In this document: positions 45,504 to 54,553 of the stretch, in pieces | Layout: every line of letters begins with the position of its first letter | Position numbering within the stretch: position 1 is the stretch's first letter | Source of the DNA: Roseibium sp. Sym1 | Lineage (GTDB): Bacteria; Pseudomonadota; Alphaproteobacteria; Rhizobiales; Stappiaceae | DNA length: 64,000 bases | NCBI RefSeq assembly: GCF_027359675.1 | Contig: NZ_CP114786.1 | Span: 3,136,501-3,200,500 of the forward strand | Direction of reading: 5' to 3' | Made by a program: the position numbers and the translations under genes | Notes under the pieces: generated by a model | Told to the model about the DNA's origin: nothing | Databases searched by the model: none | The model's input: only the letters and a program-made list of their open reading frames with translations

Positions 45504-46496
45504 TCAGTTGTCGGCGCAGAAGCCCGGATCTTCCTGGTTGCAGACATCCAGACCCGTGAACAGCGGATCATCGACGGCTTCGCCGTTGATGAGCTTGATC
45601 ATCACGTCCGGTGCCTTGTAGCCCATCTCGAACGGGCGCTGACCGACCTGGGCATGGCTCCTGCCGTCCCGGAAGGCCTTGGTCTGCGGCGGCAGCGTGT
45701 CGCCGGCGATGATGATCAGGTCCTTGGACTGGAGCTTGTCCATCACCTGGTCGGTGACCTGGGTGTAGGCCTGCGGCGCGAACTGGGCCCAGCCGCCGAT
45801 CAGGATGAAGGCATCCAGATCCGGGTTGGCGACGAATGTGTCCGCCATCTGCTGGTTGGCGAGGTCCGCCTGGTCATTGGTAAAGACCGGGCAACCCTCG
45901 ATTTCCGTCCAGCCGTTCTGGCCGGTCAGGCGGTCAATGCCCTTTTCACCTGCCGCGGTGTCGCGGAAACCCTGGGCGCGTGCGTTGATGTTGTCAGCGG
46001 CCACGTTGCCCAGCTGCAGGCAGACCGTGCCGCCCGCCGGTTTCAGCGCGGCGGCTTCTTCAGCCATCTTGACGCCCATGAGATAGTTGTCGGTGCCCAG
46101 ATAGGTCTTGCGCAGGTCGCGGTCTTCCGCGAGGAAGTCGGCGTCGACCGTCATGACGGGCACGCTCGGTGCGATCTGCCGAATGCGGTTTGCCATGGCC
46201 GGGGCGTTGGATGGCGAAATGGCGATTGCCGCCACGCCGCGGGTCAGAAGGTCATCCACGATCTGGACTTCACCGGCTTCGTCGGCGGAAGACGCGGGGC
46301 CCGTGTAGAGGCACTCGTATTCGCTGTCCGCGTTTTCCGACATCCATTTCTTGCAGCCCAGATTGATCTGCTCGAAGAACGGGTTGTCGAGCCCCTTGAC
46401 CACGATGGCCAGGGTCTTCTTGTCGGCCGCCACGCCGGAACCGACCTGCAGTGCCATCACCACGGCGGTGCCCAGCAACAATAATTTATTCCTCAT
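45504..46496 (-). CDS. CUT2 periplasmic sugar-binding protein (system 2)
   Basis: A 330-residue ribose-type binding protein. A signal peptide spans about 1-24 (ending GVAAD), followed by the LAIVVKGLDNPFFEQINLGC opening typical of this family, with SPSNAPAM and MTVDAD ligand-lobe motifs. A cysteine pair lies close to the C-terminus. The ATG at 46496 has AAGGGAG eight bases before it. It follows the SDR gene by 37 bases and ends at a strong terminator. Confidence 0.9.
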   Translation of the reverse strand: MRNKLLLLGTAVVMALQVGSGVAADKKTLAIVVKGLDNPFFEQINLGCKKWMSENADSEYECLYTGPASSADEAGEVQIVDDLLTRGVAAIAISPSNAPAMANRIRQIAPSVPVMTVDADFLAEDRDLRKTYLGTDNYLMGVKMAEEAAALKPAGGTVCLQLGNVAADNINARAQGFRDTAAGEKGIDRLTGQNGWTEIEGCPVFTNDQADLANQQMADTFVANPDLDAFILIGGWAQFAPQAYTQVTDQVMDKLQSKDLIIIAGDTLPPQTKAFRDGRSHAQVGQRPFEMGYKAPDVMIKLINGEAVDDPLFTGLDVCNQEDPGFCADN

Positions 46497-46533
46497 GTGT
46501 TCACTCCCTTCTGTCTGACTGGCCCTGGAGCGA

Positions 46534-47514
46534 TTACCCCGGGTACCAGATTTTGCGGGGATCTTTTGCGTCCCTTCTGTAGTTCCAGGCTCCTTCGACA
46601 AGAGCCTCGAGATCCGTTGACGGTTCCCAGTCCAGTGTCTGGCGCGCCTTGGCGTTGACCAGCCAGTTGCTGTGAAAATCCGTCGGTATTTCCGCGATCC
46701 GGTAGGATCGCGTTTCGGCGAGGTGCCGGGCCGCCTTTCCGTAATCGACGGGCTCGTTCATGGAGATGTTGAACAGCTGCTGCCTGGCGGCGGGATTGTC
46801 GAGGGCGGCCAGGATTGCCGAGACGAGATCGCTCACGTGAACGAAATTCCGGCGCAAGGGCTTGCCGTCACGGTCCAGCAGCAGGGGGACATGGTCCGCG
46901 CCGGCGTAAGTCCGCAGCGCCTCCCCAGAGACGAGTTCGGGCCAGGGCGGGCCGCCGAACTGGTCCGGCCCGAAGGACAGCGCATATTTGAAGTCGTCCT
47001 TTTCCATGATCCAGGGCGCCCGCAGCACGCAGCCGTTCAGGTCGTATTGGTGCTGGTACTGCTCGAGCATCACCTCTTCGAGGACCTTCGTCAGCGCGTA
47101 GCATCCCGGGTAGGCCTTGCGGGCCGACTGTTCGGTGACGGGACCCTGGTAGGGCTGGAACATGTGCCCGACCGAGCAGTCGCCGCCAACCAGGATGAAC
47201 TGCTTTGCGCCTTCGAGCTGCCGGAAATGTTCCAGCAGCAGGAACATGCCCTTCACCGAAACATCGATCGCAAGATCGGGAGATTCCTTCACCGCCGCCA
47301 TGTGCAGCACATGCGTGACCCCGGTCAGAGCGTCCCGGACGGTTTCGGGATCGTTGATCGATCCCTTCACGACGCGGACCCGGTCGTTTTCATCGATCAC
47401 GCGGTTGTTGCAAAGCGCCACGACGCTCCAGGTCCGGAAGGTGTCCGAAGCGAGAAATGCAGGCAGAAAATTCTGTCCCACCTTGCCTGTGGATCCTGTG
47501 ACCAGAAGCCTCAT
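46534..47514 (-). CDS. NAD-dependent epimerase/dehydratase-type SDR enzyme
   Basis: A 326-residue extended short-chain dehydrogenase. The cofactor motif TGSTGKVGQ is at 6-14 and the catalytic YALTK around residue 140. A FNISMNEPVDYGKAAR C-terminal region resembles uronate or nucleotide-sugar dehydrogenases. Co-transcribed with a sugar-binding protein, it probably oxidises or epimerises the imported sugar. An AT-rich palindrome lies 30 bases upstream. Confidence 0.8.
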   Translation of the reverse strand: MRLLVTGSTGKVGQNFLPAFLASDTFRTWSVVALCNNRVIDENDRVRVVKGSINDPETVRDALTGVTHVLHMAAVKESPDLAIDVSVKGMFLLLEHFRQLEGAKQFILVGGDCSVGHMFQPYQGPVTEQSARKAYPGCYALTKVLEEVMLEQYQHQYDLNGCVLRAPWIMEKDDFKYALSFGPDQFGGPPWPELVSGEALRTYAGADHVPLLLDRDGKPLRRNFVHVSDLVSAILAALDNPAARQQLFNISMNEPVDYGKAARHLAETRSYRIAEIPTDFHSNWLVNAKARQTLDWEPSTDLEALVEGAWNYRRDAKDPRKIWYPG

Positions 47515-47543
47515 CGTACCTCCCTCTTGCTTTTCATGAATAA

Positions 47544-47555
47544 TATTAACTAATA
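47544..47555. promoter_or_regulatory. AT-rich palindrome, candidate operator for system 2
   Basis: TATTAACTAATA differs at one position from the 45150-45161 palindrome. It is part of a longer AT-rich dyad reaching 47564 (ACTAAT...ATTAGT). It lies 30 bases from the SDR start and 140 bases from the ATPase start, between the two divergent halves of system 2. Confidence 0.58.
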
Positions 47556-47694
47556 TTAATTAGTCAAGAAGTGAAAAGGCCGGCCAGCGCGGCGGTGCGA
47601 CGTGGCTTCCGGTTCCGGTGACCCGCCTGGAGGCGCCGTGGGGGTGTTAAGGTCCGGGCCGGAGAGCCGGGGCCGAATGGGAGGAAATGAAGGA

Positions 47695-48435
47695 ATGTCG
47701 AGGCTAAGGCTGTCGGGGATCTCGAAAAACTTCGGGGCCATCCAGGCTCTGAACGAGGTTTCCCTTGAAATCGCACCCGGTGAGGTTCTGGGACTGATGG
47801 GGGACAACGGCGCGGGCAAATCCACTCTGGTGAAGATAGTCGGCGGCAACTTCAGGCCCAGCCATGGCAGCATTACCATCGACGATGTGACGGTGGATTT
47901 TCACAGGCCGCGCGACGCGCAGAGGGAAGGGATCGAAGTGGTCTACCAGGACCTGGCCCTTTGCGACAACCTGTCGGCGGCGTCCAACGTCTTTCTCGGG
48001 CGCGAGCCACGCCGAAAGTGGGGCGGCATTCCGCTGATCGACTATGCCTCCATGCACAAACGTTCGGGTGAACTCTTTGCCATCCTGAAGTCCGAGACCC
48101 GGCCCCGGGACCTGGTCCGCAAGATGTCCGGAGGGCAAAGGCAGGCGGTCGCGATCGCCCGCACGCTGCTCTCCAACGCCAAGATCGTGATGATGGACGA
48201 ACCGACCGCCGCCATCTCCGTGCGCCAGGTCGCAGAGGTGCTCGACCTGATCAAGCGTCTGAGCGGCCAGGGCATCAGCGTCGTCCTGATCAGCCACCGG
48301 ATGCCGGACGTGTTCGCGGTGTGCGACAGGGTCGCCGTCCTGCGGCGCGGCACGCTTGTGGCCTGCAAGCCTGCGGCGGAGAGTTCCCCGGAAGAAGTGA
48401 CCGGCCTGATTACCGGCGCGATTGAAACGGCCTGA
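47695..48435 (+). CDS. Single-domain CUT2 sugar ABC ATPase (system 2)
   Basis: A 246-residue ATPase with one ABC domain only, half the usual RbsA length, as in FrcA of the rhizobial fructose system. Walker A is GDNGAGKST (36-44), the signature MSGGQRQAVAIARTLL, and Walker B IVMMDEPTAAISV. Two copies would be needed per transporter. The ATG at 47695 follows AAGGA/GAGGAAAT; the upstream frame is not conserved-looking. The permease starts 14 bases later. Confidence 0.9.
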   Translation: MSRLRLSGISKNFGAIQALNEVSLEIAPGEVLGLMGDNGAGKSTLVKIVGGNFRPSHGSITIDDVTVDFHRPRDAQREGIEVVYQDLALCDNLSAASNVFLGREPRRKWGGIPLIDYASMHKRSGELFAILKSETRPRDLVRKMSGGQRQAVAIARTLLSNAKIVMMDEPTAAISVRQVAEVLDLIKRLSGQGISVVLISHRMPDVFAVCDRVAVLRRGTLVACKPAAESSPEEVTGLITGAIETA

Positions 48436-48449
48436 GAAAGGATCGACGG

Positions 48450-49445
48450 ATGACAACCCTTGAACAGGTTATCGGACACAGCCAGCACCATACACCGCTA
48501 TCCAGGGTGCTCGGTTCGCAGGTGTTCTGGGTCCTGGTCGCGGCCGTGCTGGCCTGCGTCGCCCTGACGCTCATGACGGATTCCTTCGCCACCCAGCGCA
48601 ATCTCTTCAATGTCACGCGCAACTTCGCATTCGTCGGCCTGATCGCGATCGGCATGACCACGGTCATCGCCTCGGGCGGCATCGACCTTTCCGTCGGCTC
48701 GACCGTGGTCCTTGCGGCCATGGTCATCAGCGTTCTGATGGCGGCCGACAACCCGTTCTGGATTTCCGCTCTCGCGGCCCTTGCCGCCGCGCTTGCGGTC
48801 GGGCTGGTCAACGGACTGCTGATCGCCTATCTCGGCATGCCGGCCTTTGTTGTCACGCTCGGGATGCTGTCCGCGGCAAGGTCCCTGGCAATGGTCCTGT
48901 CCAACAACAAGATGATCTGGGAGTTCGGGCCGGACCACGATCTGCTGTTGTGGGTCGGCGGCGGGTCGACCCTCGGGCTGCCGCATCCCATCTACGTGCT
49001 GGGGTTCCTGGCCGCCTTCATGAGCATCGCCTACAGGTGGACGCGGTGGGGCCAGTATGTTTTCGCCATCGGCGGCAACGAACAGGCAGCGGTTCTGACC
49101 GGCATACCCGTCAAGCGAATCAAGGTGTCGATTTACATGTTCTCGGCCCTGACCGCCGGGGTGGCCGGTATCCTGATGGCGGGTTGGCTCGGCAGCGTGA
49201 CGACGAATCTCGGGCAGGGAATGGAACTGACCGTCATCGCCGCCGCGGTCATCGGGGGAGCCAACCTGGCCGGCGGGCAGGGGACCGCCCTTGGAGCGGT
49301 GATTGGAGCTCTCCTGATCGAGGTCATCCGCAACTCCCTCATCCTATTGGGGATTTCCACCTTCTGGCAGGGCATGTTCATCGGTTCCTTCATCATCCTC
49401 GCGGTGGCGTTCGACCGGATCAGGAACTTGCGCACGGCTGATTGA
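48450..49445 (+). CDS. CUT2 sugar ABC transporter permease (system 2)
   Basis: A 331-residue RbsC/FrcC-like permease. The family segment GGIDLSVGSTVVLAAMV lies near 72-88 and AAVIGGANLAGGQGTALGAVIGA near 265-287. AAAGGATCG precedes the ATG. It completes system 2 with the single-domain ATPase and the divergent binding protein. Confidence 0.92.
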   Translation: MTTLEQVIGHSQHHTPLSRVLGSQVFWVLVAAVLACVALTLMTDSFATQRNLFNVTRNFAFVGLIAIGMTTVIASGGIDLSVGSTVVLAAMVISVLMAADNPFWISALAALAAALAVGLVNGLLIAYLGMPAFVVTLGMLSAARSLAMVLSNNKMIWEFGPDHDLLLWVGGGSTLGLPHPIYVLGFLAAFMSIAYRWTRWGQYVFAIGGNEQAAVLTGIPVKRIKVSIYMFSALTAGVAGILMAGWLGSVTTNLGQGMELTVIAAAVIGGANLAGGQGTALGAVIGALLIEVIRNSLILLGISTFWQGMFIGSFIILAVAFDRIRNLRTAD

Positions 49446-49513
49446 AACGTGAACCGTACCGCGTCTCAGCAGCGTAAGGACAACCATGGTCTTGTTGATT
49501 TTGCGTTTCAATC
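49440..49513. promoter_or_regulatory. Inverted repeat flanking the lacI-type promoter region
   Basis: GATTGAAACG (49440-49449) overlaps the permease stop, and its exact complement CGTTTCAATC is at 49504-49513, 54 bases later, in the gap before the LacI gene. It may be a long-range RNA stem or a pair of regulator half-sites; nothing more is visible. Confidence 0.45.
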
Positions 49514-49574
49514 CCGATAGTCATTCGCCGTTTCAGGCGGCTGGCTGCCAATGACTAGGAAATAAAGAACAAGC

Positions 49575-50639
49575 ATGACGAAGAAGCGCCGGCTCAGCAC
49601 GAACAGACGTCCCACCATGATGGACGTGGCGGCGATGGCCGGTGTTTCCCAGGCAACCGTGTCGCTGGTGCTGAACGGAAGTCCGGGTGCGAAGCTCAGC
49701 GATGCGACCCGCAAGAAGGTTCAGGATGTTGCCAGGGAGCTTGGCTACAAGCTGGTGCGCCGGGGCGCCAAGTCCGCGCCGGAGGACCGCTCCAACATCG
49801 TCTTCATCGCGGACGAGATCACGACCGACCCCTGGATGGCTCTTGCCTTCGAAGGGGTTCGCGACAAGGCCTTCGAGTTCGGCATACATGTCAGCCTTGC
49901 GGTCAGCCACGGCGATGTCGAAACCGAGCAGATGATCATCAACCAGATGAGCCGCCTGCCGTTGCTCGGGATTGTCTACGGCACCATCCTGACGCGGCGC
50001 GTTGACATGCCGTCCGCCTTTGACGACCAGCGTGTCGTCTTGCTGAACTGCTACAATACCGACCGGTCCCTGCCTTCGGTCGTGCCGGGTGATGTGATCG
50101 GCGGACGGATGGCAACCGAACACCTCATCAAGGCGGGCTACAGCCGGATCGGACTCATCAACGGCCAGCAGGGCGTGGATGCGTCCCGTGACCGGCTCAA
50201 GGGCTACCGGCAGGCCCTTTCCAGCAACGACATTCCCTTCGACAGCACGCTGGTCAGGCCGGGCAACTGGGAACCGCTCTCCGGCTACGAGCACACCCAT
50301 GCCCTGATGGACCTGGCCGTGCCGCCCGACGCCATCTTCTGCGCCAACGATCTCATGGCGCTCGGGTGCTACGACGCCCTGAAGGAACGGGGCCTGCGTG
50401 TGCCCGAGGACATCGCCATCATCGGCTTTGACAACCGGGAAATTTCCAAGAACATGCACCCGCCCCTGTCGACGCTGGTGCTGCCTCACTACGAGATGGG
50501 GGAAATCGCGCTCGAACTGCTGCTGGACAGCGCCAACGGCGTTCAGGCGGGACCGGCCCAGATCAAGGTCGAGTGTCCGCTGGTCGAGCGCAACTCGGTC
50601 GCACGGGTCGCCGCGCGGATGCAGGCCGCGGAGGTCTAG
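49575..50639 (+). CDS. LacI-family transcriptional regulator
   Basis: A 354-residue LacI-type repressor. The helix-turn-helix is at 14-35 (MMDVAAMAGVSQATVSLVLN) and a periplasmic-binding-like effector domain fills 65-340. AGGAAATAAAG precedes the ATG. It follows the system 2 permease and probably senses the sugar handled by system 2 (and perhaps system 1). It converges on the alcohol dehydrogenase gene. Confidence 0.92.
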   Translation: MTKKRRLSTNRRPTMMDVAAMAGVSQATVSLVLNGSPGAKLSDATRKKVQDVARELGYKLVRRGAKSAPEDRSNIVFIADEITTDPWMALAFEGVRDKAFEFGIHVSLAVSHGDVETEQMIINQMSRLPLLGIVYGTILTRRVDMPSAFDDQRVVLLNCYNTDRSLPSVVPGDVIGGRMATEHLIKAGYSRIGLINGQQGVDASRDRLKGYRQALSSNDIPFDSTLVRPGNWEPLSGYEHTHALMDLAVPPDAIFCANDLMALGCYDALKERGLRVPEDIAIIGFDNREISKNMHPPLSTLVLPHYEMGEIALELLLDSANGVQAGPAQIKVECPLVERNSVARVAARMQAAEV

Positions 50640-50676
50640 CTTCGCGGGTTCCGCTTACAAGCGGGGGATGGTGTTG

Positions 50677-51693
50677 TCAGTCCAGTTCGATGACCGCCTT
50701 GATCAGGCCCTCCTTGGCCTTCGCCCAATGGGGAAGATTGGTGGCGGCTTCCGCGAGACACGTTCGGTGGGTGATGAGTTCTCCGACGGGCACCAGACCT
50801 TGCCTAATACTCCGGATGACATGCTCGAAATCCTCCGAGGTCGCGTTCCTGCTGCCCGACAATGTCATCTCCCTGCGATGAAAATCAGGGTCTGAAAACG
50901 ACACCCTGGAATTGACGACGCTGATCAGGACAAGATGCCCGCCATGGGCGACGAAATCGAAGCTTCCTTCGATGGCCTTGGCGTTTCCCGTTGCGTCCAG
51001 AACGATGTCGAAGCCGTCTCCGTTTGTGAGCGCACGCATTGCGTCGAGCGGGCTTTCCCCGTCAGTGCAGCGCAGATAATCCGTGCCGGCAATCGCGCTG
51101 GCCGAGAGTGCCCGGTCCCTGTCGAGGTCCAGAAGCACAGGATTGCCGCCGGCGATCCGTGCGAACAGCGCGGCTCCAAGGCCGATCGGCCCCGCTCCGA
51201 CCACCAGCACTTTTGCGTTTGCGCCTATTCCGGCTCTCCTGACCGCATGTGCACCGATCGCCAGGAACTCGACACAGGCGCACGCATCCACCGTCAGGCC
51301 GGGGGCCTTGAGGATGTTTTTTGCCGGAAGAGACATGCGCTCCGCCATGCCGCCGTCGCTGTGAACGCCAAGGACCGAGATGTTCATGCAGCAGTTCGGT
51401 TTTCCGGCTCGGCAGGCGTGGCAGTCATCGCACGAGATGTACGGATTGACCGCACAGATTTCCCCGGTAGCGAACCCGCTGTTCGCCGGGACCTCCAGGA
51501 TCTCGACCGCGAGTTCGTGGCCCATGACGCGCGGATATTGAAGGAACGGGTGCGCGCCTTCGTAGATGTGATAGTCCGTTCCGCAAATGCCGACGCGGCG
51601 CGGGCGCACAAGAACATGTTCCGGCTTGCGCTCGGGCGCCCCGACCTCTCGGTATTCAAGTCTTCCGGGCTCAGTGCAGACAAGTGCCTTCAA
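50677..51693 (-). CDS. Zinc-dependent medium-chain alcohol dehydrogenase
   Basis: A 338-residue MDR dehydrogenase. Catalytic zinc ligands C37 and H59-E60 (GICGTD, MGHE), structural zinc cysteines at 88, 91, 94 and 102, and the cofactor motif VGAGPIGLG are visible. It resembles sugar or sugar-acid dehydrogenases such as L-gulonate/galactonate/threonine-like enzymes. It is downstream of the SMP-30 gene (55-base gap), so a sugar oxidation-lactone hydrolysis route is likely. Confidence 0.87.
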   Translation of the reverse strand: MKALVCTEPGRLEYREVGAPERKPEHVLVRPRRVGICGTDYHIYEGAHPFLQYPRVMGHELAVEILEVPANSGFATGEICAVNPYISCDDCHACRAGKPNCCMNISVLGVHSDGGMAERMSLPAKNILKAPGLTVDACACVEFLAIGAHAVRRAGIGANAKVLVVGAGPIGLGAALFARIAGGNPVLLDLDRDRALSASAIAGTDYLRCTDGESPLDAMRALTNGDGFDIVLDATGNAKAIEGSFDFVAHGGHLVLISVVNSRVSFSDPDFHRREMTLSGSRNATSEDFEHVIRSIRQGLVPVGELITHRTCLAEAATNLPHWAKAKEGLIKAVIELD

Positions 51694-51748
51694 GGGAACA
51701 GTCCTCCGAGTTCAGCTTTCCGGCACCTTAAGGGGGCAAGGTGGAGGT

Positions 51749-52660
51749 TCAAACCGCGGATTTTGCATTCACGGCAATCATGTAGATCGACGTGGTTGCG
51801 GTGATGAACAGGCGGTTTCCCCGCGTGCCGCCAAAGCAGAGGTTCGCGACGACTTCCGGTACCAGGATCTTGCCAAGCCGCGTGCCGTCGGGATGAAAGC
51901 AATGGATACCGTCCGCCGCCGAGCTCCACACGTGCCCGGCCGTATCGACGCGCATGCCGTCCGGCAATCCCCTGTCTATTGTCGCGAAGGGTTCGTCCGA
52001 CTGTATCCGGCCGTTCTCGTCCAGCCCGAAAGCGCGAATGACGGACGGAACGCCGGCATCGTGGCTGGAACCGGACTCCGCCACATAGAGGATCTTCTCG
52101 TCCGGCGAAAAGGCAAGTCCGTTGGGCTGGACAAAATCCGTGATCATGGCCTCGACGTCACCTGTTTGCGGGTCGATGCGGAAGACATTGTGTGTTTTCT
52201 GCTCGGGATCGGCCTGATAGCCCTCGTAGTCGCTGAGAATCCCGTAGGTCGGGTCCGTGAACCAGACCGCGCCGTTCGATTGCACCACGACATCGTTGGG
52301 AGAATTGAGGCGCCCGCCGTCGTGCCGGTCGGCCAGCACCGTCAGCGTGCCGTCCGGTTCGGTCCGGGTCACTGAACGGGTGCCGTGCTGGCAGGTCACC
52401 AGCCGTCCCTGCCGGTCCCGGGTGTTGCCGTTGCTGTAGTCGGAGGGATAGCGAAACAGGCTGACCTGTCCGTCGAGCGTCAGGCGCATCATCCGGTTGG
52501 CCGGTATGTCGGAAAAGAACAGGTGCTGATGGTCGGCGAACCAGACCGGTCCCTCTGTCCATTCAAAGCCGGTGGCGATCTGGTGCAGACGTGCGTTTTT
52601 CTGGACCAGGTTCCGGAACCTCGGATCGTCGATCTGGTAAATTGAGGAAATCTGGGTCAT
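51749..52660 (-). CDS. SMP-30/gluconolactonase-family sugar lactonase
   Basis: A 303-residue six-bladed propeller lactonase. Metal ligands are suggested by the E36 of TEGPVW, the N of LNSPNDVVV and the D of PDGMRVD. It would open the lactone formed by a sugar dehydrogenase. The ATG at 52660 overlaps the permease stop by four bases; longer frames run inside that permease gene. Confidence 0.9.
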   Translation of the reverse strand: MTQISSIYQIDDPRFRNLVQKNARLHQIATGFEWTEGPVWFADHQHLFFSDIPANRMMRLTLDGQVSLFRYPSDYSNGNTRDRQGRLVTCQHGTRSVTRTEPDGTLTVLADRHDGGRLNSPNDVVVQSNGAVWFTDPTYGILSDYEGYQADPEQKTHNVFRIDPQTGDVEAMITDFVQPNGLAFSPDEKILYVAESGSSHDAGVPSVIRAFGLDENGRIQSDEPFATIDRGLPDGMRVDTAGHVWSSAADGIHCFHPDGTRLGKILVPEVVANLCFGGTRGNRLFITATTSIYMIAVNAKSAV

Positions 52661-53619
52661 GCGGCTCGTCCTTTTCCGGATGCGGCGGCAACAATTGCGA
52701 TGATGATGGTTCCGGTCATGATGAGGCGCACGCCCGCGCCAAGACCGTAGGAATTCAGCATCGAGACGACGAGGAACATCAGCAGGGACCCGCCCCAGAT
52801 CCCGGGAACGTTCGAACTTCCGCCTGCTATGGAACTGCCGCCGATCACCACGACAGCAATCGAGATGAGCAGGTACTCCGTGCCCATGTTCAGCGCGGCG
52901 CCGCCGGAGAAACTCGCCAGGAGATACCCGGTGAAGGACGCAAGCACGGCCGAGCAGACATAGGTCGCGGCCCTGACCGTCTCGACAGGTACGCCGCTCA
53001 GCCTGGCCGCGCGCGTGTTCTGTCCGAAGGCCGACAGCCACCGGCCGAAGATCGTCTTTTCAAGAACAATCCAGCCGGCCACGGCGATCAGCACGCCGAC
53101 ATAGGTCATGTTCGGTATGCCGGCAAAGGACCCGGTGGTGAAGTCGGCCAGCAGCTCTGGAGGCTTGATCCTGAGGCCCCGGTTCGACCAGATCGCCAGG
53201 GACTGGTAGAGGAAGGAGGCCGACAGCGTCGCGATGATCGGCGGGATCCGCAACAGCCTGATCAGCAGGTAGTTGATGGTGCCGGCGAACAGCCCGACCA
53301 GCAAGGCGATCCCCAGGCCCGGCAGGGCAAGCGCCGTGAGCCCGTCCATGAATTTCAGGGACAGGGTTCCGGACAGGGTCATCGTTGCCGGAATGGAGAG
53401 GTCGACATTGCCCGGCCCGAGCGTGATCACGAACATCTGGCCAATTCCGACAATCGCGGAGAAGGAGGCGAATGTCAGTGCCGCCGACAGGAGCTCCCCG
53501 CTGCCGCGGCCGTCTGTCAGGTAGATGGTCGCGACGAAGGCGAGCGCGCTGGCGGCAAAGGCCCAGAACCAGGGCCGTTGCGGCATGGAGCGCAGTGATG
53601 CAATCACGGGATTAGCCAC
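52657..53619 (-). CDS. CUT2 sugar ABC permease, second subunit (system 3)
   Basis: A 320-residue RbsC-like permease with GNVDLSIPATMTLSG (about 70-84) and VVVIGGSSIAGGSSNVPGIWGG near 255-275. It overlaps the other permease gene by 8 bases. Two different permeases in one operon indicate a heterodimeric pore. Confidence 0.9.
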   Translation of the reverse strand: MANPVIASLRSMPQRPWFWAFAASALAFVATIYLTDGRGSGELLSAALTFASFSAIVGIGQMFVITLGPGNVDLSIPATMTLSGTLSLKFMDGLTALALPGLGIALLVGLFAGTINYLLIRLLRIPPIIATLSASFLYQSLAIWSNRGLRIKPPELLADFTTGSFAGIPNMTYVGVLIAVAGWIVLEKTIFGRWLSAFGQNTRAARLSGVPVETVRAATYVCSAVLASFTGYLLASFSGGAALNMGTEYLLISIAVVVIGGSSIAGGSSNVPGIWGGSLLMFLVVSMLNSYGLGAGVRLIMTGTIIIAIVAAASGKGRAA

Positions 53620-54553
53620 TTTTTGCTCCTTTCCAGGTCTTTCCTCCGCGCGAGAAAATCAGCCGGACGGCCAGCACGAGGATGAGGATGGCCCCCTGCG
53701 CCCCGATCTGCCAGTCGGGGGACAGGCGCATGAACGACAGGAAGCTGCCCGCGAGCGCAAGCGTCAGGGCGCCGATCACGGCACCGACGGGGGACACCTT
53801 GCCCCCGGTGAACTCGCCGCCGCCCAGGATGACGCCGGCGATCGACAGAAGCGTGTAGCGCAGCGCGATGTTGGCGTCGGCCGAGGTCGTCAGCCCGACG
53901 AGGCTCATCCCCGCCAATACGCCGAACAGCCCGGCGAGCGCATAGGCACCGGCCTTCAGCCTGGTCACCGACCAGCCGGACCTGGAGACGGCCTGCGCAT
54001 TGCCGCCGACGGCCCTGAGCAGGGTGCCCGTTGCCGAGCGCATGATCAGCAGGTGGGTGACGCCGGCAATGAGTATGCAGGCGACGACGGCCATCGGCAC
54101 GAAGGGCGGCTTGACCGTCATCAGGGACCGGATCCACTCGGGGGCGCCGCCACCCGGAGACGGCAGGATCAGCACGGCAAGCCCGCCCCAGACAAAGGAC
54201 ATGCCGAGCGTCACGACGATCGCGGGCAGCTGCCGGATGTGGATCAGCGCTCCAAGCGCCGCGTAGCCGAGTATGGAGGCCAGCAGGATCAGGCCGCCGG
54301 TCAGGGGCGCCTCGTTGACATAGGTCGCGGTGACGCAGGCCACGAAGCTGACAAACGTGCCGATGGACAGGTCGATGTCATTGACCATGATGATCATCAT
54401 CTGGGCGATCGTTGCCAGCGCGATTGGAACCGCGAGGTTGAAGAGCAGGTTGAGCCCGAAATAGCTCATGGCCCGGGGCTGGAGATAGAAGACCGCCGCA
54501 AGCAGCACAGCAAGCGACAGGACGGGGAGCAGGATCCTGTATCTGCCGCTCAC
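53612..54553 (-). CDS. CUT2 sugar ABC permease, first subunit (system 3)
   Basis: A 313-residue RbsC-like permease with NDIDLSIGTFVSFVACV near 60-76 and AGVILGGGEFTGGKVSPVGAVIG near 235-257. The start is a GTG at 54553 that overlaps the ATPase stop (GTGA). It is distinct from the second permease, so the pair is not a simple recent duplication. Confidence 0.88.
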   Translation of the reverse strand: MSGRYRILLPVLSLAVLLAAVFYLQPRAMSYFGLNLLFNLAVPIALATIAQMMIIMVNDIDLSIGTFVSFVACVTATYVNEAPLTGGLILLASILGYAALGALIHIRQLPAIVVTLGMSFVWGGLAVLILPSPGGGAPEWIRSLMTVKPPFVPMAVVACILIAGVTHLLIMRSATGTLLRAVGGNAQAVSRSGWSVTRLKAGAYALAGLFGVLAGMSLVGLTTSADANIALRYTLLSIAGVILGGGEFTGGKVSPVGAVIGALTLALAGSFLSFMRLSPDWQIGAQGAILILVLAVRLIFSRGGKTWKGAKSG

